This document shows positions 24,207-32,781 of a stretch of 64,000 bases of DNA, one piece after another (positions within the stretch are counted from its first letter, which is position 1; each line of letters starts with the position of its first letter). The notes under the pieces were generated by a model, which saw only the letters and a program-made list of their open reading frames with translations, ran no database searches and had not been told where the DNA came from. Origin of the DNA: Cellulomonas avistercoris (GTDB lineage Bacteria; Actinomycetota; Actinomycetes; Actinomycetales; Cellulomonadaceae). The DNA lies in assembly GCF_014836445.1 (NCBI RefSeq), contig NZ_JACSQV010000008.1, forward strand, positions 1 to 64,000, in the 5' to 3' direction. The position numbers and the translations under genes were made by a program.

Positions 24207-24246
24207 GTAGGTACCGCGCTCGGCGGGTAGGTACCGCGGTCGGCGG
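24207..24246. repeat. Two tandem 20-bp repeats
   Basis: GTAGGTACCGCGCTCGGCGG and a copy with one change (GTAGGTACCGCGGTCGGCGG) lie head to tail, each with the palindrome GGTACC. A degenerate third copy may lie at 24181-24200. They fall just beyond the acetyltransferase stop codon. Function unknown. Confidence 0.6.
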
Positions 24247-24262
24247 GGAGGGGGGCGGGGAC

Positions 24263-24901
24263 TCAGGACGTGAGCTGGGCCGGGCGGCCGACGCGCTCCG
24301 ACGCGGGGGCGCGCCACATCGTCACGGGCGCCGCGGGGATGCCGCGGACCGGGACGCCGTCGACGAAGCCGTGCCGGCGGTACAGGCGGCGGTTGCGCTC
24401 GGTCGACGACTCGAGGTACGCGGCGGCGTCCTGGCCGTCGACGGTCGCGAGCCGCGCGTCGAGGAGGGCACCACCGACGCCCTGGCCGCGCGCCGCGTCG
24501 GCGACCCCGATCTCCTGCAGGTACCAGTGGGGCGGGCGGGGCCGGTACCGGTCGACCGCGCGCTTGGTGACGAGCGCGCGCCACAGGTGGTCCGGGCCGC
24601 ACGCGCGCCAGAAGGACGGCAGCTGCGCCATGAGCCGCGGGATGGTCGTCACCGCGTCGGGCGCCTCCCAGATCGCGACGCCCAGCACGTCGTCCTGCCC
24701 GGCCCGGCGGGCCACGTCGACGGTGCCGTCGGCGATGACCGGGCGCAGCAGCCCGACGAAGAGGTGGTGGGCGCGCGCCGACCGGTCGTGACCCCGACCG
24801 CCGAGCAGCGTCCCGGTGACCGGGTCGTCGACGAAGGCCTCGGCCAGCACCGACGCCGCGGCGGTGAGGTCTCCGGGCTCGGCGGGTGCGACGACGATCA
24901 T
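24263..24901 (-). CDS. GNAT-family N-acetyltransferase
   Basis: 212 residues. The acetyl-CoA site is visible as HWYLQEIGVADAARGQGVGGALLDARLA (motif A, RGQGVG), followed by AAYLESSTERNRRLYRRHGFV, where Asn and Tyr commonly act in catalysis. The substrate is unknown. The ATG has GGAGGA 5 nt upstream. It is transcribed away from the TetR gene across a 101-bp spacer, so TetR control is plausible. Confidence 0.87.
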   Translation of the reverse strand: MIVVAPAEPGDLTAAASVLAEAFVDDPVTGTLLGGRGHDRSARAHHLFVGLLRPVIADGTVDVARRAGQDDVLGVAIWEAPDAVTTIPRLMAQLPSFWRACGPDHLWRALVTKRAVDRYRPRPPHWYLQEIGVADAARGQGVGGALLDARLATVDGQDAAAYLESSTERNRRLYRRHGFVDGVPVRGIPAAPVTMWRAPASERVGRPAQLTS

Positions 24902-24952
24902 GGGGTCCTCCTCCCGGGCGTCACGGTGCGCGTGACTTCACCGTATGACGAT

Positions 24953-24996
24953 TTGGCCGCTTGTCCAAGTCGGATGGCCAAGTCCGCGCCTACCAT
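24953..24996 (+). promoter_or_regulatory. TetR promoter/operator region
   Basis: TTGGCC (24953-24958) and GGCCAA (24976-24981) form an inverted repeat, CTTG-TC-CAAG lies inside it, and CCAAGTC is repeated directly. TACCAT (24991-24996) is 6 nt before the TetR GTG, the leaderless arrangement. TetR binding here could control both divergent genes. Confidence 0.5.
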
Positions 24997-25002
24997 GGAG
25001 GG

Positions 25003-25608
25003 GTGAATCTCACCGGCGGCGGCCACCGGCCCGTCGACGAGCGCCGGGCGCAGCTGCTCGACGCCGCGCTGGCGGTGCTGCGCGAGCACGGCCTGGCCGG
25101 CCTGACGACGCGGGCCGTGACGACCCGGGCGGGCGTGCCGCACGGGATCTTCCACTACGCCTTCGGGTCCAAGGCCGCCCTGGTGCGCGCGCTGGTCGAG
25201 CGCGAGCTGACGGGGGCGACCGCCGCCTGGGACGCGGCCGTCGCGACCGACGACCTCGAGACCGCGCTGCGGCGTGCGCTGCGCGCGCAGCTCGACATCG
25301 TGCGCGCCGACCCCGCCCACCAGGCCGCGATGTACGAGCTGATCCGTGCCGCGCGCGACGACTCGGACACCAGCACCGTGGCGTGGGAACGGCGGCAGTA
25401 CCTCGCGGAGATCGAGCGCCAGCTCGTCGCGTGGTCGCAGCGCGGCGGCGTCACCTGGACCGCCCCCGTCGAGCACGTCGCGGCCCTCGTCCTGTCCGCC
25501 GCGGACGGCGTCATCCAGGCCTGGGTGGCCGACCACGACGACGAGCGCGCCGACGCCTCGGTCGAGCTGCTGGCCCGCGCGGTCGCGTCGCTGGCCCACC
25601 CCGCCTGA
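25003..25608 (+). CDS. TetR-family transcriptional regulator
   Basis: 201 residues. The N-terminal helix-turn-helix is clear: RRAQLLDAALAVLREHGLAGLTTRAVTTRAGVPHGIFHYAFGSKAALVRAL, with the tight turn and recognition helix of TetR proteins (TRAGVPHGIFHYAF). The C-terminal ligand domain is not assignable. GTG 25003 is preferred: TACCAT is 6 nt upstream, and the frame further upstream has no good start. It probably controls itself and the divergent acetyltransferase. Confidence 0.88.
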   Translation: MNLTGGGHRPVDERRAQLLDAALAVLREHGLAGLTTRAVTTRAGVPHGIFHYAFGSKAALVRALVERELTGATAAWDAAVATDDLETALRRALRAQLDIVRADPAHQAAMYELIRAARDDSDTSTVAWERRQYLAEIERQLVAWSQRGGVTWTAPVEHVAALVLSAADGVIQAWVADHDDERADASVELLARAVASLAHPA

Positions 25609-25644
25609 CCCCGTGCTGCGCGACCCGTCGCCGCGGCGACGCGG

Positions 25645-26466
25645 TCAGGCCGCGGAGCCGCGGACCGCCGTGCGCAGCACCTCGCGGTGGGCCGCCGTCG
25701 CGGGGTCGTCCCGGTCGCGGTCGCGCGCGTCGTCGGCGCCCGGAGCGGGGACGTCCCGCAGCCGGTGGTCGACCACGACGCGCCCCGGCGACGCCGAGAA
25801 CACCAGCGCGCGCGTCCCCAGGAACGCGGCCTCGTCGACCGAGTGCGTGACGAACAGGACCGTCGTGCCCGTCGTCGCCCACAGGTGCAGCAGCTCCTCC
25901 TGGAGCCGCTCGCGCGTGAGGGCGTCGAGCGCCGCGAACGGCTCGTCCATGAGCAGCACGCGGGGACGCCCCACGAGCGCACGCGCGATCGCGGCGCGCT
26001 GCTGCATGCCGCCCGACAGCTCCCACGGCCGCCGGTCGCCCGCGTCCGGCAGGCCGACGAGCTCGAGCGTCGCCTGAGCGAGCTCGGTGCGCTCGCGCCG
26101 TCCCGCACCGGCCAGGCGCGGCCCGAGCGCGACGTTGTCCCGCACCGTCAGCCACGGGAACAGGCGCGGCTGCTGGAAGACGACACCGCGGTCGACGCCC
26201 GGGCCGCGCACCGGCACGTCGTCGACGAGCACGCGGCCGCGCGTGGGCTCGAGGAACCCCGCGACCAGGTTGAGCGCGGTCGACTTGCCGCACCCCGACG
26301 GGCCGACGAGCACGACGAGCTCACCCGGGGCGACGTCCACGTCGAGGACGGCCAGCGCCGGGCGCGCGTCACGCCCGCGGCCGAACGTGCGGGTCACGCC
26401 CTCGAGCCGGACGCGGGCACCGTGCGTGGTGCCCGCGTCCGGCCGCGGCGCGAGGGCCGTGGTCAC
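25645..26466 (-). CDS. ssuB: Sulfonate ABC transporter ATP-binding protein
   Basis: 273 residues. Walker A GPSGCGKSTALNL, Q-loop VFQQPRLFPWLTV (typical of Ssu/Tau/nitrate importers), signature LSGGMQQRAAIARAL, Walker B VLLMDEPFAALD and switch THSVDEAAFL. It energises import of sulfonates. The GTG start overlaps the stop of the binding-protein gene as GTGA. It is the last gene of the operon; the final 45 residues are Asp/Arg-rich. Confidence 0.88.
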   Translation of the reverse strand: MTTALAPRPDAGTTHGARVRLEGVTRTFGRGRDARPALAVLDVDVAPGELVVLVGPSGCGKSTALNLVAGFLEPTRGRVLVDDVPVRGPGVDRGVVFQQPRLFPWLTVRDNVALGPRLAGAGRRERTELAQATLELVGLPDAGDRRPWELSGGMQQRAAIARALVGRPRVLLMDEPFAALDALTRERLQEELLHLWATTGTTVLFVTHSVDEAAFLGTRALVFSASPGRVVVDHRLRDVPAPGADDARDRDRDDPATAAHREVLRTAVRGSAA

Positions 26467-27539
26467 CTCCCGCCGAAGACGCGCGCGAGCGCGTCGACCG
26501 CGATCCGGTCCTGCAGGTCGGCGACGTCCGGGACGGCGTCGATCGCTCCCTGCGCGTGCAGGAACTGCGCGGCCGACGCGAGGCTCGCGGCGAACGCGCC
26601 CGGTGCGTCGGGCGTGCCGAAGTACGTCTCCCCGGCCTGCTCCGAACCGCGCAGGAACGTCAGCCCGGCGAGCTGCGTCGTGACCTCGTCGGTCGGCAGG
26701 TCGAGCTCGGCACCGATGGCCTCGGCCGCCGCGTCCGGGTCGTCCTGCAGCAGCGCGACCGCGCGGTCCTGCGCCTCGAGCCACGCGTCCACGGCGTCGG
26801 GGTGCTCGTCGGCGAACGCACGCGTCACGACGCCGAGGTCGTACGTCGGGTGCCCGCCCTGCGCGACCTGCGTCGACGTCGTCAGGACCGTGCCGCCCAG
26901 CTCGGACAGCGTCGGCTCCCACACGTACGCCGCGTCGACGTCGCCGCGGGTCCACGCCCCCAGGATGTCCGCGGGCTGCAGGTCCACCAGCCGCACGTCG
27001 TCCTCGCCGACCCCGGCCTCCGCGAGCGCGGCCGTGAGCGAGTAGTGGGCGGTCGACGCGAACGGCGTCGCGATGGTCCTGCCGGCGAGGTCGGCCACCG
27101 AGGACACGCCCGACCCGTCGCGTGCGACGAGCGACTCCGCGTCACCGATGACGTCGTGCACCCACAGCACCCGGTAGTCGATGTCCAGGGGCTTCGACAG
27201 GCCGCGCGTCACCGGGCTGGAGCCCGCCAGGCCCACGTCGACCGACCCCGCGACCACGGCCGTGTTGACGTCGCCGCCCGAGTCGAAGCGGATCCACTGG
27301 ACGTCGGTGCCGGGCAGCGCCTCCTCGAGCCAGCCCTCGTGCTTGACGACGAGGTCGCCGTTGGGGATCAGCTGGTAGCCGATGCGCAGGACGTCGGGAC
27401 CGGAGGCGTCGGCGGACGCGGCGTCACCCGTCGCCGACGACGTGGACGTGCACGCGGCGAGCGTGAGCGCGGCGCCCAGGCCGGTGACCAGGGCGGTGAC
27501 GAGCAGCGCGGGGGTGCGCGGCCTGCGGGTGGGGGACAT
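26463..27539 (-). CDS. ssuA: Sulfonate ABC transporter substrate-binding lipoprotein
   Basis: 358 residues with signal peptide and lipobox LAAC. The mature protein is a type 2 binding fold of the SsuA/TauA group: LRIGYQLIPNGDLVVKHEGWLEEALPG, DVNTAVVAGSVDVGLAGSSPVTRGL, LAGRTIATPFASTAHYSL and DAAYVWEPTLSEL. It captures taurine- or alkanesulfonate-like compounds outside the cell. A 116-bp spacer separates it from ssuC; no promoter is evident there. Confidence 0.88.
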   Translation of the reverse strand: MSPTRRPRTPALLVTALVTGLGAALTLAACTSTSSATGDAASADASGPDVLRIGYQLIPNGDLVVKHEGWLEEALPGTDVQWIRFDSGGDVNTAVVAGSVDVGLAGSSPVTRGLSKPLDIDYRVLWVHDVIGDAESLVARDGSGVSSVADLAGRTIATPFASTAHYSLTAALAEAGVGEDDVRLVDLQPADILGAWTRGDVDAAYVWEPTLSELGGTVLTTSTQVAQGGHPTYDLGVVTRAFADEHPDAVDAWLEAQDRAVALLQDDPDAAAEAIGAELDLPTDEVTTQLAGLTFLRGSEQAGETYFGTPDAPGAFAASLASAAQFLHAQGAIDAVPDVADLQDRIAVDALARVFGGR

Positions 27540-27655
27540 GGGGGTTCCTCTCGGTGGATCGGTCGGTCGGTCGACGTCCGGGCGGACGACGACGGCGGAC
27601 GTGCAGGTGCTGACCGGGGGCCGTCGTGGGGGCGCGTCGTGAGGGGGGCGGCGAC

Positions 27656-28537
27656 CTACGCGCGGCCGCGCCACGGCCCCGCGCGGCGCTCGACCGCGCG
27701 CAGACACGCGTCGAGGAGCAGGCCGGAGACGCCGAGGACGAGGATCCCGAGGACCACGACGTCGGTCTGGAGGTAGCGCTGGGCGTCGCGGATCATGCCG
27801 CCGATGCCCGGCACGCCGTTGACGGTCTCCGCCGCGACGACCGACGTGTACGCGACGCCCACGCCGAGGCGGATGCCGACGAGGATCTCCGGCAGCGCCG
27901 CGGGCAGGACGACCCAGCGGGCGACGTCCCACCGGCCGGCGCCCAGCGAGCGCGCGCCGTTGACGTAGTCGCGGTGCACACCGCCGACGGCCGCGGCGGT
28001 CGCGACGGCCACGGGCGGCATCGCGGCGACGAGCAGCAGCCAGATCTTCGGCGTCTCCTCGATGCCGAACCAGATGACGAGCAGGCTGAAGTACGCGAGC
28101 GGGGGCAGCTGCCGCAGGAAGGTCACGGCCGGCTCGAGGACCGTGCGCACGGGCCCGACGGTCGCGACGAGCAGCCCCAGCACCACGCCCAGCACCGTGC
28201 CGATGCCGGACCCGACGACGATGCGCCGCAGGCTCGTGCCCAGGTGCTCGTGCAGCAGGTGGCCGCTGAAGCCGGTGCGTCCCGAGGCGTCGGGCGCGAG
28301 GCCCGACACCGTGACGAACGCGTCGAGCACGTCGCCCGGGGACGGGACGAGGACGCGCGGCCAGACCTCCAGCGCGGCGACCAGCCACCACGCGCCGAGG
28401 AGCACCGCGAGCGCGACGAGCCGCAGGCCCAGCGTCCGGGCCCGTGCGCGACGACGGGCCGCGCGCTCGCGCCGCTCGTCGTCGGACCGGTCTTGCGCCG
28501 CGGGAAGGGCGCGCGCGGCGACGTCCTGCGCGCTCAT
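27656..28537 (-). CDS. ssuC: Sulfonate ABC transporter permease
   Basis: 293 residues. A basic cytoplasmic N terminus is followed by about six helices. The inner-membrane permease signature for ATPase contact is YVNGARSLGAGRWDVARWVVLPAALPEILVGIRLG (EAA-like loop). FWFGI-type motif LVIWFGIEETPKIW is typical of Ssu/Tau permeases. Its ATG overlaps the stop of ssuD by 4 nt (ATGA). Confidence 0.88.
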   Translation of the reverse strand: MSAQDVAARALPAAQDRSDDERRERAARRRARARTLGLRLVALAVLLGAWWLVAALEVWPRVLVPSPGDVLDAFVTVSGLAPDASGRTGFSGHLLHEHLGTSLRRIVVGSGIGTVLGVVLGLLVATVGPVRTVLEPAVTFLRQLPPLAYFSLLVIWFGIEETPKIWLLLVAAMPPVAVATAAAVGGVHRDYVNGARSLGAGRWDVARWVVLPAALPEILVGIRLGVGVAYTSVVAAETVNGVPGIGGMIRDAQRYLQTDVVVLGILVLGVSGLLLDACLRAVERRAGPWRGRA

Positions 28538-29625
28538 GCCGCGACCCGGGCGGCGACGCGGGGCAGCACCTCCTCCCCCACGCGGTACGCCTCCTCCAGG
28601 TGCGGCCAGCCGGACAGGATCAGGTGCTCGAAGCCCGCGTCCTGCAGCTCGACGATCCGGTCGGCGACCTCGTCGTGCGACCCGACGAGCGCGGTCCCGG
28701 CCCCCTCGCGCAGCAGGCCGATCCCGGCCCACAGGTTGGGCCCCACGGTCTGGGCGCGCGCGTGCGTCCCGAGGCCCACCGTCAGGTCGTTCATGCGGCG
28801 CTGCCCGACCGACTCCATCTGCGCGAACCGGCGCTGCGCCGCGGCCTTCGCGTCGGGGTCCATGCCGGCGAGCAGCCGGTCCGCCTCGTCCCACGCCTCG
28901 TCGGCCGTGTCGCGCGCGACGACGTGCAGGCGGACGCCGAACCGCAGGTCCCGGCCCTGCGCGACGGCGAGCGCGCGGACACGGGCGGCGCGCTCGCGCA
29001 GGGCGTCGAGCGGCTCGCCCCAGGCCAGGTGGACGTCGGCGTGCCGTGCGGCGACGCGCTCGGCGGCGGGCGACGCACCGCCGAAGAACACCGGCGGCCG
29101 GTCGGCCGGGAGCCGCGGGAAGCCCGCGCCCGTGACGTCGTAGTACGGCCCCGCGTGGTCGAACGGTGCGGCGTCCCACGTGCCGCGGAACGTCGTGAGG
29201 AAGTCGTCCGTGCGGGCGTACCGCTCGTCGTGCGGCAGGCGGTCGCCGTAGGCGCGCTGCTCGACGGGGTCGCCCCCGGTGACGACGTTGATGGCGAGGC
29301 GCCCGCCGGACAGCCGCTGGAACGTCGCGGCCTGCTGCGCGGCGAGCGTCGGCAGCAGGTAGCCGGGCCGGAACGCGACGAGGAACCGCAGCGTGCGCGT
29401 CAGCGGCAGCAGCGCGGCGGTGGTGAGCCAGGCGTCCTCGCACCCGGCGCCCGTGGGCGTCAGGACGGCGTCGAAGCCGGACTGCTCGGCCGCGCGGGCG
29501 ACCTGGCCGAGGTAGTCGAGCGACGCGGGCCGGGTCAGCGCGCCGCGGCCGACACCGGCGGACGCGACGACGTTGGCCACGTGACGGCCGTCGCCGTTGG
29601 TGGGCAGGAACCAGTGGAAGGACAT
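28534..29625 (-). CDS. ssuD: FMNH2-dependent alkanesulfonate monooxygenase
   Basis: 363 residues. The LLM (luciferase-like) fold is evident: FHWFLPTNGDGRH at the N terminus as in SsuD, GFDAVLTPTG, FLVAFRPGYLLPTLAAQQAATFQRLSGGRLAINVVTGGDP, and RYARTDDFL. SsuD releases sulfite and an aldehyde from alkanesulfonates using reduced flavin. The flavin reductase partner (SsuE) is not in this window. First gene of ssuD-C-A-B, presumably induced by sulfur limitation. Confidence 0.9.
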   Translation of the reverse strand: MSFHWFLPTNGDGRHVANVVASAGVGRGALTRPASLDYLGQVARAAEQSGFDAVLTPTGAGCEDAWLTTAALLPLTRTLRFLVAFRPGYLLPTLAAQQAATFQRLSGGRLAINVVTGGDPVEQRAYGDRLPHDERYARTDDFLTTFRGTWDAAPFDHAGPYYDVTGAGFPRLPADRPPVFFGGASPAAERVAARHADVHLAWGEPLDALRERAARVRALAVAQGRDLRFGVRLHVVARDTADEAWDEADRLLAGMDPDAKAAAQRRFAQMESVGQRRMNDLTVGLGTHARAQTVGPNLWAGIGLLREGAGTALVGSHDEVADRIVELQDAGFEHLILSGWPHLEEAYRVGEEVLPRVAARVAA

Positions 29626-29791
29626 GGGCAGACCTGTCGGGTGGGGCCCGCGGTCCGGGTGGGACGGGAGCGGGCGGGGCGCGGCGGGGGGACCGGGCGG
29701 CTGATCACCGGGTGCGACAGGAGCGCAGCGGACGTGCGGACGCGCAGGTGCCGGGCTGCGGCACGGGGCGGGTCGGCGTCGTCACGCGTAC

Positions 29792-29840
29792 ATAGTGGAC
29801 TGTTCCGGTCGGCTATGCCAAGTATCAGGACGGACCGTCC
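29792..29840 (-). promoter_or_regulatory. Candidate ssu operon promoter with upstream palindrome
   Basis: On the minus strand, TTGGCA (29821-29816), an 18-bp spacer and CACTAT (29797-29792) form a plausible promoter about 165 bp before ssuD. Immediately upstream is the palindrome GGACGG-A-CCGTCC (29828-29840), placed where an activator could bind. The rest of the 429-bp spacer up to 30054 holds no gene; another dyad, AACTT-6-AAGTT, lies at 29938-29953 before the divergent gene. Confidence 0.45.
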
Positions 29841-30054
29841 CGCTGCGTGGGACACCGACCCCCGCCAGCGCCCTCTGGAGCGGTCCCCGGGCGTTCTTCA
29901 CCCGCCCCCAGCACGTCCGAACGGATGATTCGTCCCCAACTTGGACAGAAGTTCACCAACCACCCGAGGTTTGCCTCTATTGTCCGTTACGCCCGATGGC
30001 GTGGCCGTCGTCGCCGGGCACCCGTCCAAGCGTCCGCGGCCGAGGAGTCCCCCC

Positions 30055-31083
30055 GTGAACCGCCGTCTGCCACTCGTCATCCTGTCCGTCGCAGCCCTCG
30101 TCGTGCTGCCCTCCACCGCCGCGACCGCCACCGGGGGTGGTCACCACGGGTCGGGCAAGCCCGGCTACTCGGCCGGCTACAAGCCCAAGCCCGGCAAGCC
30201 CACGCCCGCGCCCCAGCCCACGGCCGCCCCCGGCGCGCTGTGCGGCGGCAAGCGCACCGGCGACGTGATCCCCTGGAACGCCTACACGTGCGACCAGGCC
30301 ACGGGGTACTTCCTCTACAAGAAGCTCGACGTCCGCAAGGCCGCCGGGTACTGGAACAGCGGGCCGCAGCACCGCGTCGCGCTGCACGCCGTGTGGGCGT
30401 GGCCGACCGCGAACGGGTCCGGCCGCACCGAGGCGTCCCGGAACCTGCCGCGCGACGCGCAGACCATCCCGCTCGAGCTCGACGCCACCGACGCCGCGGC
30501 GGTCTGCGCCGACCGCGAGGCCTACGGCCTGCAGGTGGACCTCGTGGGCGACGGCGAGGCCGGCCGTGGGCTCGACGTCGCGTCGCTGGTCCCGACCGTC
30601 ATCACGCCCCCGCACGACGGCGGGTTCCCGGTGCCGAACACCCTGGCGTTCTACGGGCACTACGACGTGGACGACCTCGTCGACCTCGACGTGCTGTGCG
30701 CCCCGGTCGTCGTCCCGACGCCCTCGGCGTCCCCGACGCCGCCGCCCTCCCCGACACCCAGCCCGACGCCGACGCCGACCGCCGACGTGGACGACGAGCC
30801 CACCGTCGCGCCGACCCCGACGCCCGCACCGTCGCCGAGCGAGACCAGCGAGGTCCTGCCGGCACCGGCCGAGACCCCGACACCGACCGCCACCGCGACG
30901 GCCACGCCCACCCCGTCCCCGACGCCGACCGAGCGCGCCGAGGTGCTCGCCGCGGTCGACGACGACGACACGCTCGCCGCGACGGGCACGCAGGCCGCCT
31001 TCGGCCTGCTCGCCGCGATCGGTGCGATCGCCGGTGGTACGGCCCTCGTGCTCGCCCGGCGCCGTCACCGCACGGAGAGCTGA
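30055..31083 (+). CDS. Sortase-anchored surface protein with LAATG motif
   Basis: 342 residues. N-terminal signal peptide (ending near ATA), a His/Gly/Lys/Pro linker, then one domain with Cys in ALCGGKR, YTCDQATG, AVCADRE and VLCAPVV, suggesting two disulfides. A long Pro/Thr/Ser spacer leads to LAATG at residues 307-311, a hydrophobic helix and RRRHR. LAxTG is the signal used by class E sortases of actinobacteria, which link proteins to the cell wall. Start GTG 30055 has GAGGAG 8 nt upstream. The function of the exposed domain is unknown. Confidence 0.82.
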   Translation: MNRRLPLVILSVAALVVLPSTAATATGGGHHGSGKPGYSAGYKPKPGKPTPAPQPTAAPGALCGGKRTGDVIPWNAYTCDQATGYFLYKKLDVRKAAGYWNSGPQHRVALHAVWAWPTANGSGRTEASRNLPRDAQTIPLELDATDAAAVCADREAYGLQVDLVGDGEAGRGLDVASLVPTVITPPHDGGFPVPNTLAFYGHYDVDDLVDLDVLCAPVVVPTPSASPTPPPSPTPSPTPTPTADVDDEPTVAPTPTPAPSPSETSEVLPAPAETPTPTATATATPTPSPTPTERAEVLAAVDDDDTLAATGTQAAFGLLAAIGAIAGGTALVLARRRHRTES

Positions 31084-31135
31084 CCCGGGGCGCGACCGCG
31101 CCCACCCACCGGGTGCCCCCGGCACCCCCTGAACC

Positions 31136-31172
31136 GTCACCCCCCGGCCCACCCCCCCGGCCGGGGGGTGAC
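31136..31172 (+). terminator. Strong hairpin terminator
   Basis: A perfect 14-bp stem (GTCACCCCCCGGCC / GGCCGGGGGGTGAC) with a 9-nt loop lies 53 bp beyond the sortase-substrate stop. It insulates that gene from the propeller array that begins at 31224. Confidence 0.75.
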
Positions 31173-31211
31173 GTCTGTCCGCCCACCCGTGCCGACGCAC
31201 TCCCCCGTCGC

Positions 31212-31217
31212 TACGCT
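31212..31217 (+). promoter_or_regulatory. -10 box of array gene 1 (leaderless)
   Basis: TACGCT ends 6 nt before the GTG at 31224. The four other array genes have the same arrangement (32770, 34403, 35940 and 37505), so each has its own promoter. No matching -35 consensus is obvious. Confidence 0.6.
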
Positions 31218-31223
31218 GCAGCG

Positions 31224-32741
31224 GTGGCACGCGGCGACGCGAGGAGAGACGTCGAGCTCGTCGAGGACGACGAGGGCGTCACCGGCGGCGCGCCCCCCGG
31301 CGGCGGGAGTCAGCCGGGCACCGCAGCGGGCGACGGCGAACCGGCCGGTGCGCCGCACCGCACCCGCCGGCGCCTCCTGGTCGCGGGCGCGGTGCTGCTC
31401 GGGCTTGCCGTGGTCTTCGGCGTCGTCGCCCAGGGCGTCGTGACGTCCCGCGAGCGCGCACGGATGGCGGCGGTCGCGGGGCTGCCGGGGGTCCTGAACC
31501 CCGTCGACGGGCCGGTGAGCGCGCTGCGGTCGGACGCCGACGCGGACGCGGAGCTGCTGCGCGCGAGCGCCCGCACGCCCGACGGCCTGTTCGTCGCCTC
31601 ACGGGAGACCGTGGACGGTACGGCGTCGGTCGTCGCGTTCGACCCGGCCGACGGTGCGGTCGCCTGGGAGGTCGAGCTGATCGGCCCCGGGAGCGCGCTC
31701 GACGTCCTGCCGGACGGGGAGGTGGTCCGCAGCCACGGCTCGTGCGAGACGTACGGGACCGAGCGGGAGCTGCTCGTGTGCCTGGCCGACAACGGGGTCA
31801 ACGTCGTCGGGCGCGGCACCCTCGCGCAGATCCTGCCGACCGAGACGCGGCTGGTCGTCCTCGACGCGCGCGACGGCGCGGTCGTGAACGACCTGTCGTC
31901 GGCGGCGGGCGAGCCGCTCGCGTCGCGGTCGATCGCCGTGCTGGCGGATCTCGTCGTCCTGGCCGGCACCGGGGAGTCCACCGCCCGGGTGCGGGCCCTC
32001 GCCGCGGACGGCACGGTCGCGTGGCAGACCTCGTTCCCGACCACGACGACGACGGCCTACGGGGCGCGTGCGGAGCTGCGGGCGACGTCGGACGCCGTCG
32101 CGCTCCTGACGCCCGACGCCTTGCGCCTGCTCGACGAGGCGGGCGAGACACGGCAGCAGGTCGAGCTGACGTCGGACACGCGCATGGAGGTGGCGCCCGG
32201 CTACGCCGTGGCCGACACCCCGCAGGGCACGGTCGTGGTGCGGCCGGACGGGATCCAGCGGGCACCGGGGACGTGGGTCAGGCTCACGGTCGACGACGGC
32301 AGCGCGCCCGGGCTCGTCCTGACGTCCGACGAGCGCGGCCTGCACGCGTGGGACGTCGACGGCCGGGCGCTGTGGACGGCGGTCCCGACGCCCACCGCGT
32401 ACTCGGCGGTGCTCCTCGACGGCCGGGTCCTCATCGGCAACGGCACCGCCCTCGACGCGCTGGACGCCGGCACGGGGGAGCGGATGTGGAGCGCGCCGGG
32501 CCTGCTGCCCCAGTCGGGGACGGCGACGGACGGCCGGTACGTCCTCGTCCTCGCGCCGGGACCCGGCGGCAGCACGCCGGACGTGCTCGTGGCGCTGGAC
32601 GCCGCGGACGGGCAGCGCGCCTGGGCGGTGGACCTGACCGAGCCGGTCTCGTCGATCCTCCCCGTCCACGGCGTGCTCGTCGCCTACTCGTTCGACGGGT
32701 CGCAGGACGGTGGCGGGCTCGTCACCTATGTGCTCGGCTGA
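31224..32741 (+). CDS. Membrane-anchored PQQ-like beta-propeller protein, array paralog 1
   Basis: 505 residues. A short cytoplasmic segment contains DVELVEDDEG, a motif shared with the sister genes; one transmembrane helix follows (residues about 49-71, RLLVAGAVLLGLAVVFGVVAQ); the rest is an extracellular beta-propeller with repeats such as VAFDPADGAVAWEVEL, VVLDARDGAVVNDL and LDALDAGTGERMWSA (PQQ-like D-x-x-x-G-x-x-x-W blades). Shared landmarks are SHGSCETYG and VDDGSAPGLVL. No active site is visible, so a binding or scaffold role is more likely than an enzyme. Family members occur only as this tandem set in the window. Confidence 0.8.
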   Translation: MARGDARRDVELVEDDEGVTGGAPPGGGSQPGTAAGDGEPAGAPHRTRRRLLVAGAVLLGLAVVFGVVAQGVVTSRERARMAAVAGLPGVLNPVDGPVSALRSDADADAELLRASARTPDGLFVASRETVDGTASVVAFDPADGAVAWEVELIGPGSALDVLPDGEVVRSHGSCETYGTERELLVCLADNGVNVVGRGTLAQILPTETRLVVLDARDGAVVNDLSSAAGEPLASRSIAVLADLVVLAGTGESTARVRALAADGTVAWQTSFPTTTTTAYGARAELRATSDAVALLTPDALRLLDEAGETRQQVELTSDTRMEVAPGYAVADTPQGTVVVRPDGIQRAPGTWVRLTVDDGSAPGLVLTSDERGLHAWDVDGRALWTAVPTPTAYSAVLLDGRVLIGNGTALDALDAGTGERMWSAPGLLPQSGTATDGRYVLVLAPGPGGSTPDVLVALDAADGQRAWAVDLTEPVSSILPVHGVLVAYSFDGSQDGGGLVTYVLG

Positions 32742-32781
32742 GCGCGGCCCGGGCGCGCCACCACCGCGCTAGCCTGCAGCG

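Noticed and set aside
28534-29625. Luciferase-like monooxygenase of a natural-product cluster
   Set aside because: Its motifs and the coupled ABC genes match SsuD of sulfonate use; no biosynthetic genes are nearby.
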